Positions 10,524 through 23,800 of a stretch of 64,000 bases of DNA are shown here, one piece after another (position 1 is the first letter of the stretch; each line of letters starts with the position of its first letter). Position numbers and translations under genes: made by a program. Source of the DNA: Hofstenia miamia (taxonomy: Eukaryota > Xenacoelomorpha > Acoela); the NCBI GenBank assembly GCA_004352715.1, contig SCFE01000080.1, positions 801,250-865,249 of the forward strand, given 5' to 3'. Under the pieces are notes generated by a model, which had not been told where the DNA came from, did not search any database, and saw nothing but the letters and a program-made list of their open reading frames with translations.

Positions 10524-11653
10524 TGTAACATCCTCTACCAGGCATTATCACTATTTATCTCTTGTTACTGTATAACAATAGTCATATTTCTGCAGGTAGG
10601 GATTTACCTATTACATACTGCTTGGCTGTTGTTTCCATTAACGTAAAGTAAACTAGAATTAACCATTCACTATTTAGGTGATGAAGCCCTGTGGTAATCT
10701 ATCCAATGATCAATGATTGCAATCTACCTGAAGCTGATCTCCACATCCAGTTTCACCACTTCGTTCTTTGTTCCATTTGGTTGAGTGCCACACCTCAGCT
10801 CATTGATACAGTTTATGTGTACCCTATCCTAGCTCAGTGCATACTCAAGACATGACAAAATTTGACTTAAACTCTATTTTGTAAAAGTGTTTTATCTCTT
10901 CACAACCTGACTAGTTACTAGCTGCTCATTTGATACTACATGTAGCCATTACCAAAATATATTGGCATTTCTAAATATATTAGTTTTGAGCAGCTTCCTA
11001 ACTTACATTTATAATTTAATACATGTACAGTCACTTTATTGGTCATTTATGGGTCATTAATTTGGATCTAGAATAATATTAATATAATTCCTAAGTTTCA
11101 GTCATCCAACCATTTGTTGACAGTTAGTTATTTCAGTACATGTAGCAAGTGATCACTAGTCAACTAATCAAGAGAAAACCCCTACACCTAACCTATGTGC
11201 ACTTTCCCAGTCTGGCACAGGGACCCTTGAATCATTCTCTGTGATGGATCCAGACCACTACTAAACACCACTTGATTAGCTCAACATTGTATTAAATATT
11301 CAAACCATTAAAGTAGAATAAAATTCTTTATCAATTGCTTACAATGTTTAGTTCCTATTTATAGTAAATCCAGAAAAGTACCTGTTGATTCAAATTTAAA
11401 CTTTTTGTCTGCCCAGATGGCAGCTAAAAATAATGGAAGCAACTTTGCCCCCTCGTTTTGTCAAAAGTATTTTTATTGACAGATACTAATCTCTCTTTTT
11501 GACGCATGTTATTTCTTGGTTGCATAATACAAATAAATCTAAATTAATCTAACTGATCTAAATACAATATTTCTAATCATCATTTCTTCGATCTTATTCT
11601 CGCTTTGCTCAACATTTGCAGCTTATTTTTTATTTATCTTGGATGATGCTACA
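10524..11653 (-). repeat. Solo LTR of the same gypsy family
   Basis: This is a complete 1130-bp LTR from TGTAACATC to GATGCTACA, matching the LTRs at 1-916 and 8751-10048. No internal element sequence adjoins it on either side, as expected after LTR-LTR recombination. I find no 5-bp target duplication (left AGATCC, right TTAAAG). Confidence 0.8.
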
Positions 11654-12478
11654 TTAAAGAAGCTTATAGAACTTCTTCATTCTTTCCTGATGCTACAATT
11701 CTGCAAAACCAAGTGAAGGCCTTTGGTATGTACTGATGTCAAACAAGTCTGCCACTGTAATCATAACCAAGTTTTTCATCACAAAAAATTAGTCCATCAT
11801 TTTTTAAACTTTTCAATTGAATTTCCACTCAAGCATTCTGGAAAGACTGAAACTTCCCCTGTCTTGCTACCATGACTTTTCAAAGCATCTGAATCTTAGG
11901 TAGTAATAGCATTATCCAATGTTTCTTGCTTGTTTTGTGATACACACATTTCATCAACAGTACTTTTAGTTCTTGAAATTTTCTACAAGCACTTCAAAAT
12001 TTGAGATTGTCAAGAATGAAAAAAATACCAACATATTTTGATATTTCTTATTTGTCAAAAAATATATTATGACAAATAGCTTCAGACTTTCGATTTAACT
12101 ACATGCTACATCTGCATCAGCTATTAATATTGTGATATTTGTGGGTTGTGAATGCAACCTTCAGCTTTAGCTTGATATTCTATATCATCTCAGTGTTGAA
12201 ATACAAGTAAATTTTACTTCAATTAGATTTCATAGCAAACATGAATACGTTATTGTACTTCAAGTTTCTTATTTTCCAAATGGTTATTTATGTAAAAAAA
12301 ACGCAAGAAACAATGTAGGTACATTCAGTACGGGGGTGTACTCGAGGGGCTAAGCACACCCCTTTGTTATGTTTACACTAGTATTCGAGTTTTTGATTTT
12401 TTGTTGAAAATTTTAACTATCATAAAAATACAAAACTCAAGACAAGAGTCCCCTTGTTAATTCAGTAGTATAATTAAA
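11654..12478. other. Unassigned intergenic sequence
   Basis: AT-rich DNA without a convincing ORF or RNA gene. A short GC-richer patch at about 12332-12370 has an interrupted GGGTGT/ACACCC pair but no wider structure. Confidence 0.5.
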
Positions 12479-13938
12479 TGTTGCCGGCAAATGTGAAGAC
12501 GTAAGACGGCTATTTTTCGGCATATCTTGATTAATATATTTTAAATAGACTAAGTGATTAAAAAATCATCATCTGAAATTTCAGACGGACAAAACGCAAG
12601 ATGGCAATGTTTAATGCGATTTAATTTATTTATAATGAATACGCATTCATTATCTATGATTAAAACGTAGGAGTCTTTTGTAAAAAATATTTAGTTGCTT
12701 GCTGGTGTTTACTTTGGACACGCGGTGGCTTTGAATTCTTTCACTTGAATATTCTATTCTGTCTGGAATGCAGGACAAGAGGGAATTTAGCTGTCCAGAA
12801 TATATTATTTTGTCATATAATTTCTTATCTGATCGTTTAATTTCCTGTGCAATCGGCGTTAATTCATATATTAGACCAAGTGGAACAGCTCTCCTCTGAA
12901 CATATTCCATCTTTGTTAGCAGATACTTTCCTGCACCTCACCAAACACTTTCTCCATACAGGGTTTTGGATTTCACAAGCGATTTGTAGTTTACTGATTT
13001 CAGACGGTGAGTAATTCAACCCGCGAAGTCGTAGTAACAGATTTCAGTATTTGCGCGTTTTAAAATTGAATTGACATGTCTCGCTATTCATGGTTTGTCG
13101 TCAAAAGGGATTCTGAGTATATTCACCTCTAACTCGCTCTTTATGCCCGCTATATTAGGGATAATAACAAGTTCACGTGACTTGGCGTTGTTTAGGCATA
13201 GGTTGCACTGCTCGTATTGTAGTTGAAAATATGCAACAATTTGCTCTGGGACATCGGGATGAGCTAAGTTACAAGGAATTATAGGATTGTTGTCATCTGC
13301 AAAGACAACAAGCTTAGCTGGGCCGCCTCAGATATCTAATTTGTCGCTGCACAATAGTACCTTGGACTACCAACACTGGCGCGGGGGGTTCCTTTTTTGG
13401 TTATTAAGTATCCGGAATCCTTGTCATAGAAGTCTGTATAATGTTTTGAGAAGTGCGAAAACTCTGTACGCAAATGATGATAAAACGATTTATTCCTTTG
13501 TGACGCGATATTCATTCCACGATACTAGTGTGAAAGATAGTATCAATGGCCTTTGTCATGTCCAAAGCCACTGTGCCCATTCTTAAGATAAAGATACCTT
13601 TAGCAATATACATTTAACAACTGAACTCCTATTATAATACATAGATTAAACAATTTGATATTTTCATGAGTCATATGTATTTCTATATTCGAATAGGAAG
13701 CCGACAATAATTTTCTACATAATTAAGCATCGCCGTAATTAATTTTCGGTTATTAATCGCATAAAACACTTCTATCTTGCGACCATTTTGTCCGTCTTGA
13801 AGTTTGCAGAAAATTTGAGTCTTTTTTCAATCGTTTTGTCTACTTTTAAATTTATTAATCAAGATATGCCCAAAAATAGCTTAAAAAACAACCGTTTTCA
13901 ATCCATCTTCCCGCGTCTTCACTTTCGTCAATGTTGCC
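12479..13938. repeat. Fold-back unit with long inverted arms around a LINE relic
   Basis: The left arm (about 12479-12629) and right arm (about 13752-13938) are diverged reverse complements. Shared blocks are the ATCAAGATATGCC segment, TTTTGTCCGTCT, and the CGTCTTCAC end; the right arm has about 30 extra bases. Between them lies the minus-strand LINE RT relic. It may be a fold-back DNA transposon that took up a LINE piece, or two facing copies of one repeat. Confidence 0.6.
12650..13570 (-). pseudogene. LINE reverse transcriptase relic
   Basis: On the minus strand a decayed non-LTR RT can be followed: a KGTPRASVGSP block (usually QGxPQGSVLGP) near 13395, the catalytic box VVFADDN at about 13304-13292, a segment similar to the thumb, and an open C-terminal piece 12910-12650 that starts MEYVQRRAV, like the xxVQRRA motif of CR1/Jockey-type LINEs. 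Stops and shifts interrupt it. It sits between the inverted arms described for 12479-13938. Confidence 0.7.
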
Positions 13939-13960
13939 TATGTGTTTATAATTTATGATA

Positions 13961-14046
13961 TACCGTAAAACCTGTAATTGAAGGCCATGGCCTTTTAATT
14001 TTCAACCTCCTTGCTAGAGTGGCCTTCTATTACAGGTTTTACGGTA
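13961..14046. mobile_element. 86-bp hairpin MITE
   Basis: TACCGTAAAACCTGTAATTG at the left and its reverse complement at the right are part of 27-bp arms with one mismatch, separated by about 32 bases. The ends are TA, as in Tc1/mariner-type MITEs. It lies about 690 bases upstream of the VARS start codon, so a transcript reaching it would form a strong hairpin. Confidence 0.7.
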
Positions 14047-14614
14047 ATTAAGCTATTTATATTTCTAATTTTCTTGCCACCTAAAGTGCAAAGTATATTC
14101 ATTTAAGAAATTAATTCTGCATTTATGTTTACATATTGTATTTATTTATCAATTTTGTTTGTTTTTACAATATCGCACTGAACGGCCAGATTGATCTGCA
14201 GACACAATACCATAATTTTTTTCAAATATTTCACATGTATTACAAACTTCTCTTTTGCAACGGACAATACTAAATCCTAATTCTAATAAAAGTTTTCTTA
14301 AGCTAAAATATCAATTTCACTTCATCTCAAATTTGTTCGGTTGGCTGTCAAAACGCGACATTTATTAGAATCCGCTTATTTCGTATCCGGGTTTGATCAC
14401 TTTGGAGAAAGTGTATATTTTTGAAATAATAACTTTATCCCATTGAGTCCACATTTGTGTAGTCTAAGGATTATGCAATTGCAAATCAGTTAAATATAAT
14501 TTTGCACATAGTTAGCAATAAAAATACTGTCATTCGTTTTGAATGCTTAATTCTCAAAAAAATATATAAAAATTAATGAATTTTAAAATTTCAAAAACAC
14601 CTACTACAGTTTTC

Positions 14615-14651
<37 letters not shown>

Positions 14652-14734
14652 TTATTTACTTTAAATTTGTTTAGTTAAATTGGTCCTCTGAACTAAATGG
14701 GGAAATAGTTTTTACTTAATGATTGGTAAATGCA
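14047..14734. promoter_or_regulatory. 5' flank of VARS, with AT microsatellite and overlapping uORF
   Basis: The flank of the gene. An (AT)n run lies at about 14617-14648. No TATA box can be separated from the AT background. An upstream ATG at 14719 opens a 20-codon frame ending at 14781, out of frame with and overlapping the main start; its -3 base is T (weak), whereas the main ATG at 14735 has G at -3. Confidence 0.45.
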
Positions 14735-14985
14735 ATGCGATCTCTTTGTTTCCATCGATTATGCTCAAGAATAAATCATAAGGCTAAAATTCGGCGCTTA
14801 GAAAATCAACACAAAAAATTACTGCCAGATGTTAAACCGATTTCTCGTCCTTCGTGGACCTGGCTGGAAACCTCCGAACAAAACCCTAGTAATGAGTTCC
14901 CTAAAGCTTATGATTCAACGTTTTTCTCCAATGAAATTTATGCTCTCTGGGAGCAAAGCGACTGCTTTAAGCCCAATGTAAAAAA
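14735..14985 (+). CDS. VARS2: VARS exon 1
   Basis: Start codon, basic presequence and the lead-in to the catalytic domain ([19 protein letters not shown]). The donor GTAAGT at 14986 interrupts a Lys codon after its second base. Confidence 0.88.
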
Positions 14986-17900
14986 GTAAGTGTTCTTTAT
15001 TTGTTAATCTTTTTAGGTTTAATAGTTTTCATTGGTAAAAGAAGCTTTTTTGCTTAATTTCATATTATTCTAGTTAGTAGTAGCGAAATGCCAAACAATC
15101 CTTTTAGATATTTATAAACACTGAGTACAGTAGTGAATATAAAATGACTCAATGTATGGTAGAAAAATGTTTTAATAATATTGCAATGATTTGACATTTT
15201 TTGAAGTTTACAAAATCTATACTTGTGTATTGACGAGATTTCTCACCTCTAGGTTAGTGTGTTCAACTGAAATTTAGTATACTGAAACGAATTAATCAGA
15301 CAGAAACTGAATATATTGTTTCTATTTCTAGATAGTCAGTTTATGGCAATCAAAATGTAAATATGTAGAGTGCTCTCGTGGAAACGCATTTTGTTCATTA
15401 AATTTATATGAATTATTGTTTAATATATTAATATCTTTAATATCTCACTATGTAACATTAGCAATAACGAATTAGTATACAAAGTAATGATATAAAGCAA
15501 ATTTGCGAATTCCGTCTAGGAATGGTTTGTCTCCGTTCAGCATGGTTTTGCCTCCGCCTAATGTTACCGGAAGTTTGCATCTAGGACATGCATTGACAGT
15601 AGCTATCGAAGACGCGATCATTCGGCACAAACGGATGCTTGGTCATTCAGTTAATTATATCCCTGGTGCGGATCATGCTGGCATTGCTACTCAAGTGAAA
15701 GTTGAAAAACGCTTGGCAGTGAAGGGTCACACACGTTTTACTTTGGGAAGAGAGGTGTTTGCAGAAGAATTATCAAATTGGCGTAAAGGTAGCTATTCAT
15801 TTTTATTTGTATCAAAAGATCAAAATTTCGAATTTTCTTCTGAGTAAAACAGAAGATACATGAGTGAACTTTTCCTTCATGAACAATTACATCTGAACTA
15901 ATACATACGTTTTGCGAAAATCACTGGTATCTTAATTTTGGTAACGGTAAACTTAAATAAATTTCTAAATTTAAGCAATGGTATTGCTCATGGCAACCTC
16001 TATCGTATTTTGTATTAACGTAAAAATTATCTTTCTAAGCTTTAAGAATTTTTTGAGTGATACTATAAAGCAAAAGTATTTGATTTAATATTTATTTTTA
16101 TAGGTCAATATTTAGCGATATATTTCTATTGTTTAAATTCATTTCTTTTTCAGAAACAATATATTTATTTAAGACTACACAAATATGTTGTAATATTACA
16201 TATTTTGTGTAAACTTACTTCTTAAATTTTCAAATGTTTGGAAATCATGTTTCATGTTCATCATCCAACTATTTGACAGATTTGGCTACAAATTATCAAA
16301 AAAATAAGAGAAAATTCTAGGAAACTTTATAAGTTATTTAAATATATATTAGTATTTAAACTGTAATGTTGTGAGCCACATGTTAATCTAAAGAGGTTAC
16401 CGTCATTTTAAAAAGCCTTAAACTTGCAATTCTTTCTTCAAAATTTCCCCTATGGGTTATATTTATTGATTTCAATTAATTTTCCTCAAATTCAATAATT
16501 CAATCAAATCAGGCTTTATAAAATTTCTGAATATATTAAACACATGTACAAATTGTGAAATTTGATTGCAATGTTTAATTCTAAAAAAATTGGGGATCCC
16601 TTTATACTTAACGTAAAGCTCTACAATTTTGACTAATCTCACCAAATAGCAAAATGCAGAATGTAGAAATGTAAAATTATGTTTTCCTTTAATAAATTGC
16701 AATTAGTGGACACACGACTCAAAAATCAAATTTATTTCTCAAACATGTGCTTTGAGAGTGATTAATTGCGCTGAAGTGTGTGGAAATCAACTGCTGTTTG
16801 TGACCAATGCTGATTTTGTATTTTTGCTTTGAAAATTGAAAAACTATTTTCTCAATTTAGTTTCAATGATTTAGAGCATCAGAAAAGAATTGAGTCTCAG
16901 TTGCGTCGTATGGGGGCTTCTCTCAATTGGGATCAGTTTGCATTTACATTAGATGATAAATTTTCTCGCGCGGTTACAGAAGCATTTTGTCGACTTCATT
17001 CTACAGGGCTTATCAGTCAGAAGAAAGTGTTCATTAATTGGTCACCATCTCTACAATCAGTTATCAGTGATATAGAAGTGAACTATACACCAGTTGGAGG
17101 TGCCAACCAAACTAAATTGAATTTACCTGGATATGAAAAGCCTGTTCGCGGATTTGGTCTTCATTACACTATTAAATATCATCTAGTTGATTCGAATAAT
17201 GAGCTTAAATGCATTGAGGTTAAATTTGTATGCCCTATACATAATAAAACAGTTTTTCTTTAAACGGTCGTCTCTATAATAGAAATGAAATGCTAGTGTT
17301 ATCAAAAATTAGTACTAAGACTACATCCATATATTAGTTTTCCTTTATTGCTTTGGTCTTGCGAGTGACATAACTTTGACCTGAGTTTACAACGAATTCC
17401 GCATTACCAGTTTCTTAAATGTATTTTTGTTTCAGATTATGTTGAATTACCCATGGGGCTTTGACATTAATTCAAACGTAGCGTGACAATCGTGTGAGTT
17501 TCATTAATAACAACATTGGGTACGTTTTGGTGTCCTTTGGCCGATTACTGCATCGTGCCCAATTAATTTTTTTACTTAATCTTAGGTATCTGTAAATATG
17601 TTTACAATTTACATTATTAAGGTATGGATAAGATTCCCTTTTATAGGTTATGACGACCAGACCCGAGACCATGTTTGGAGACGTCGCAATTGCTGTTCAT
17701 CCAAATGACATCAGATATTCGTCCGTTATTGGAAAAACAGTTATTAATCCTTCCAATAATAAGCATCTGCCAATTATTGGCGACGAATTAGTAGATCCCG
17801 AGTTTGGAACTGGTGCTGTAAAGGTCACCCCTGCTCATGACCCACTGGATTATGATATTGGTGAATCACACAACTTAGAATGCATTAAAGTTATTGATGA

Positions 17901-20802
17901 TGAAGGAAACCTTACAGTTGGTGAATTTATAGGCTTGCCCCGTTTTACTGTTAGACGTTTGTTAATTAACAAATTGGATCAAACAGGTTTGCATTTTATT
18001 TTGTTGACTTGTATAAACGGTGGTTTGGTGGTGCTTAAAAAAATAAATAATTTTTTATCACAAAAGGTTAGTCTTAAAAAGTTTAGAAAAAGTTAGTGAA
18101 TTTTGGGATTACTTTTGCGTACTTTTGTGTATAAATAATGCGTTTCTTTAATAGAGAGTACAACTTATGTGATTTTTATGCCGAATTTCGGCTGCAGAGT
18201 AGTTTATTGAAATGATTTACGCTGTTATATTTACAGAAATTCAGATAAATTCTGGCTTGCATATGGAAATGCGATTCTCATCCATTCCATTGCCACAACT
18301 ATTTTGAAAACATTTTCCATTAATTTTCATAACTTTTACGACTAGTTGTTAGGGCAAGACCAGAATTGTACTGGTTGTATTCCTTCTTTTTAAGCATTTC
18401 TCTTTTTATAGATTGATGTCATATTGAAGTTTTTTTAACATATCAGTGAATTTATTTCAGATTAAATTTTGTTCGAATGTCTCGTAGAGATGATATGTGA
18501 ACTCTTGAACTTTTTAGTAAACTCAATTGATTAATTTAAGTGTAAGATAATAAATTGATTTGGTAACTAGTTTCGGCAGCATTGATGCAAGCTTTAATAT
18601 TTGTTGAATTTTTTCCTTCAACAAAATATTGGAAAAAATATCGTCCCAGTTTTAAAGAGTAATTTTTATCCAATATTCTGAAAGCAATTTTTCATTTCTG
18701 AATTCTTGTTGTGTAACAACAATTTTGCTAGCTTTTTCCAAGTTTCGCAAGTAAATTGGAATTTTTGAAACATCACTTTGATTAGGTCATCTTGTAAGTT
18801 CGGAATCGCTACCTCACAGTATTCCAGTTTGCTCAAGAAGTGGTGACGTAATCGAGTCCAAATTAATGGCACAGTGGTTTCTTGACTGCAAGGAAATGGC
18901 TGACAAAGTTCTTGCTTCTTTTGACAAATTGAACGTGGTTCCGTCATCTGCAGCTTCTCGTCTCACCACTTGGCTAAAAAATGTTCAGCCGTGGTGTATT
19001 TCACGACAACTATGGTGGGGACATAAAATTCCTTTGTATAAAGTAACCATTGATGGTCAAGAACTGGTGGGAAAGGTATTTTTTCTTTTAAACCTTGATA
19101 TTCATGTGTAACCTATTACCTTTAATTGCATAAAATTTAGGCAATAGAGTCAATAGTTGGCTCAAATTCGTTTTTTTATTTATACGTGCAGCTATGGGCA
19201 AAGTAATGTTTATTTATTTAGACGTATTTCTATTCGGTATTCTACGTAATCATTAATTAATAATCGAATTTAAAGAGCTAAGTAATTACCGTTGAATCCC
19301 CTTCACTTTATAGTTCCGACTCATAAACGCCAATGGATTCTGGCCATCATCCTGGCATAGGCTGTTCGAGCTGGGCTTGGTCCAATTCATTGCAAAAAAG
19401 ACCTATCTTGTCTACTTACTGTTCAAAAGTTCATCTTGTTGAACGCAAATGCATTGATTGCTATAGAATTTTTAAACAATAAAAGATGAAATTTTAAACT
19501 AATAACTTGTAATTTTCTAAAAGTTAATTTTAGTTTAGTGTGTAGATTTTATTTTTAATTTCTAACACACAACATTTATTTTGTAAACCGCAAAAATGAA
19601 GAAATGTTATTGACAAAGATAATAATAATTTTCCTAAACTGCATCGTATTCCAATTGGTTTAAATTGGGCGAGCCCGGATTTGGATTAGGCTTTGCCTGC
19701 GCCTAAGATCTTGCGTTTAGGAATATCACGTATTGTGATATTGATTTTTTTCTATGCAAAACACTTGATTCGCCGTTTTATCCAAAACAAAAATTAAAGC
19801 GTGTTCTTTCCTTGAAATTAATTTTTTCTGCTTTTCATTTAATTGCTCAAAGTATTATTTTCAATAATTCTTTAGCATTGTTGGATTCATGGACGTTCAT
19901 TTGCCGATGCCCACGAAGAGGCTTCTATTCTTTATAATATGCCTGTTGAAGATATTCAGCTAGAACAAAGTTCCGATGTATTAGACACATGGTTTTCTTC
20001 AGCTTTGTATCCGTTCGCTGTTCATGGTTGGCCAGACTTAACATCTTCCGATTATCCCCTTAGTATCATGGAAACTGGTAACGATATCCTGCATTTTTGG
20101 GTACTTATGTTTAATCATGTTATATATATACATAAACATATACGAAATCTAGAGCCTTTGTCCATAATTGGTGTTCTTGACTGAAAAATCTTTTACTGGA
20201 GAGTATGCAACACAAATTGTCATGTTGCAAAATATTTTTCAGTATTCAATGAACCTGAACACCTCCTTGTCTGTGCGAAAAAGTTTACTTCTCCGCTAAA
20301 ATGTTTTTATTTGAACAACTTTCTGACATTGTTAAACAATCAAGAAGTTTTCTTTCCCCTTTCGTAGAATATGGTCGCACATGGAGTGCACTGAATCTGG
20401 TTTTATTTATAACTGCAAAATTTATCTAATTTTCTTAAAAAATTGTCGTTGTGGTAATGTGATTACTTGATGGAATTGCATCCTAAAATTGCTACAATCT
20501 GTTCCCCGGAAGTTCGTTTAAACTCTTGAGTTTCAAGTTATATATATATATATATATATATATATATNNNNNNNNNNNNNNNNNNNNNNNNNNNNNNNNN
20601 NNNNNNNNNNNNNNNNNNNNNNNNNNNNNNNNNNNNNNNNNNNNNNNNNNNNNNNNNNNNNNNNNNNNNNNNNNNNNNNNNNNNNNNNNNNNNNNNNNNN
20701 NNNNNNNNNNNNNNNNNNNNNNNNNNNNNNNNNNNNNNNNNNNNNNNNNNNNNNNNNNNNNNNNNNNNNNNNNNNNNNNNNNNNNNNNNNNNNNNNNNNN
20801 NN

Positions 20803-20836
<34 letters not shown>

Positions 20837-23800
20837 CTGGAACCAATATAATGTAATTTTACAAAGCGATTTAAAATTTATAACAGCATTTTTTTGAGAT
20901 AACAATCTATTAATGTGTTTATATCTTTAGTAAGCAGTTTGAGACTATACATTGCAAATAAATCAGACTGATGCTCATATGCCAAGCAGCTAATGAGGAA
21001 GTATATGGAAATTACATGTAGATGTTCGATCTTGTACAGAATCGTTATTTATTCGTCATTGTATATAAACTTCTTACGACACAGTATTGTAAATGAGTTT
21101 TAATAATTCAACCGGAAATTTAACTTCACAGCATCCAACTCTGAAATAAATTGTAAAAATGAAGTTTTCGTATTTTAATGCAAATAGTGAAAAATGAAAC
21201 ACACAAAAGTATCTTATCTTTTATATGTTTCTGAATGTTTTTTTGTCTGGCGAAATAGTAGAATGTTAAGTTGATTGTAATTTGCTATTTGTTCAAAAAA
21301 ATATTAATAAGCTTATTTTGCATTATGGCTATACCATAAAATGGCATTCCTCATTTTTTAAAATAATAATAGAAGTTAACTTAAATATATATAGACATTG
21401 ATGTCTATGATTATAAGTCTATTTTTTTCATGCAATTTTTTTTACTGGAAAATAGCAGCATCATGTAAGTGCAATGATTTAAACGATATTCAGATATTAA
21501 TCCTCTATTTTTGCCTTGAAATTGTGTTATTATCTTGACTAATAACAATAAAGGCACATAGCAATAATGTCACTTGAGTTTGCATATGCTATGTTAATAT
21601 GAGAAGTTTCTTCGTTTGCGCGCAAATGATTTTCATAATTTGTTTACTTTTCTAGCTACTTGAGAAATCGCGATTTTAAAAGTTGTATCGTTTGCGCGCG
21701 GCCTTAAGGTGTGTTCCCACTATCGACTTTTATCATCTGTCAAGAAATCGGTGAGAAATGTCGATAGTGTGAACGCTCTATCTGCTTTTTTATCGGCTGA
21801 TAAAAGTCGATAGTCTGAACGCTCCATCCGATTTTTTGGCAAAACAGCCAGATTACTGTCATCTGATAATTTATCGGCTGATAAAAGTNNNNNNNNNNNN
21901 NNNNNNNNNNNNNNNNNNNNNNNNNNNNNNNNNNNNNNNNNNNNNNNNNNNNNNNNNNNNNNNNNNNNNNNNNNNNNNNNNNNNNNNNNNNNNNNNNNNN
22001 NNNNNNNNNNNNNNNNNNNNNNNNNNNNNNNNNNNNNNNNNNNNNNNNNNNNNNNNNNNNNNNNNNNNNNNNNNNNNNNNNNNNNNNNNNNNNNNNNNNN
22101 NNNNNNNNNNNNNNNNNNNNNNNNNNNNNNNNNNNNNNNNNNNNNNNNNNNNNNNNNNNNNNNNNNNNNNNNNNNNNNNNNNNNNNNNNNNNNNNNNNNN
22201 NNNNNNNNNNNNNNNNNNNNNNNNNNNNNNNNNNNNNNNNNNNNNNNNNNNNNNNNNNNNNNNNNNNNNNNNNNNNNNNNNNNNNNNNNNNNNNNNNNNN
22301 NNNNNNNNNNNNNNNNNNNNNNNNNNNNNNNNNNNNNNNNNNNNNNNNNNNNNNNNNNNNNNNNNNNNNNNNNNNNNNNNNNNNNNNNNNNNNNNNNNNN
22401 NNNNNNNNNNNNNNNNNNNNNNNNNNNNNNNNNNNNNNNNNNNNNNNNNNNNNNNNNNNNNNNNNNNNNNNNNNNNNNNNNNNNNNNNNNNNNNNNNNNN
22501 NNNNNNNNNNNNNNNNNNNNNNNNNNNNNNNNNNNNNNNNNNNNNNNNNNNNNNNNNNNNNNNNNNNNNNNNNNNNNNNNNNNNNNNNNNNNNNNNNNNN
22601 NNNNNNNNNNNNNNNNNNNNNNNNNNNNNNNNNNNNNNNNNNNNNNNNNNNNNNNNNNNNNNNNNNNNNNNNNNNNNNNNNNNNNNNNNNNNNNNNNNNN
22701 NNNNNNNNNNNNNNNNNNNNNNNNNNNNNNNNNNNNNNNNNNNNNNNNNNNNNNNNNNNNNNNNNNNNNNNNNNNNNNNNNNNNNNNNNNNNNNNNNNNN
22801 NNNNNNNNNNNNNNNNNNNNNNNNNNNNNNNNNNNNNNNNNNNNNNNNNNNNNNNNNNNNNNNNNNNNNNNNNNNNNNNNNNNNNNNNATGTTAAATATG
22901 AAGCATGGCATGAGTAATAGTTAAATAATGTTTTTATATTGTTCCTACTTACCCCATTTGCCGATAATCAAAGGGTTGGTCACATTTTTTGTATTCAAAC
23001 TCAAAACCATGCTCCTACTCCAAAAAATTTAAATACACATTTGTATGATATATCAAGAGTCAGCATAATTTTTTAATTTTAGCAAAAACTTTACATTTTT
23101 GAATTTGTTGATTTTCTCTAATTTTATCAACATATTTAACAATAATATTGATTGAACTTGAAACTATGCACAGATTCATTCCATTAGGTGAAAATATTGA
23201 ATTTTTTTTAATTTTATGCGATTGGTCTATTTTGTAGTGCACAATGTAAAAATCTAAAAAAATCTTCTATTATTAAATCGTTATTTGAAATTTGAAAAAA
23301 TATTGAAAAATTGTACAAATTCTATGTTTCCATTTTTAGAGTCAGTAGATTGTGATGAAGTCCGTTCATAGTGATGAATTTTAAAAATCGAAAAATCAAT
23401 AGTTTGTTCCCTCTCTATTATACAATTATGCACTTAGCATTTTATTTCGGTATCCGCCCCTGGTATCATGACTAAGTGAACAAAGTGAAATATGAGTGAT
23501 GTTAGCAAACATTTCGCAAAAGCGTTTTTTGAAAAAGCTCATTCTTCAGTTGTTCCATGTTGATTCAAGATGTGGGTTATGTTAGTCATGAGTTAAATAT
23601 TTCTGATTTCCTACAGAGGTTCGAGAAATATCATCAAGAATAATTATGTGAATCAAGCTGTGATCAAATATATCTATCTTAGTTCCTGAAAGTGCAGCTT
23701 CATGAAGTTGTTTCTGTTCATCATTGTTATACTGCCACCTAAGCTTTGATACAAATACAATAGTAAATAATGTAGTTGATCGATGGATTTTTCGATATGA

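Noticed and set aside
13287-13586. 99-codon plus-strand ORF
   Set aside because: Antisense to the LINE RT with its FADD box.
14723-14734. TTG start for VARS at 14723
   Set aside because: Non-ATG start with no support; the first in-frame ATG is at 14735 and a TGA precedes 14723.
16861-16874. Acceptor AG at 16859-16860 for VARS exon 3
   Set aside because: It leaves the wrong phase after exon 2; the AG at 16873-16874 restores frame and the conserved spacing.
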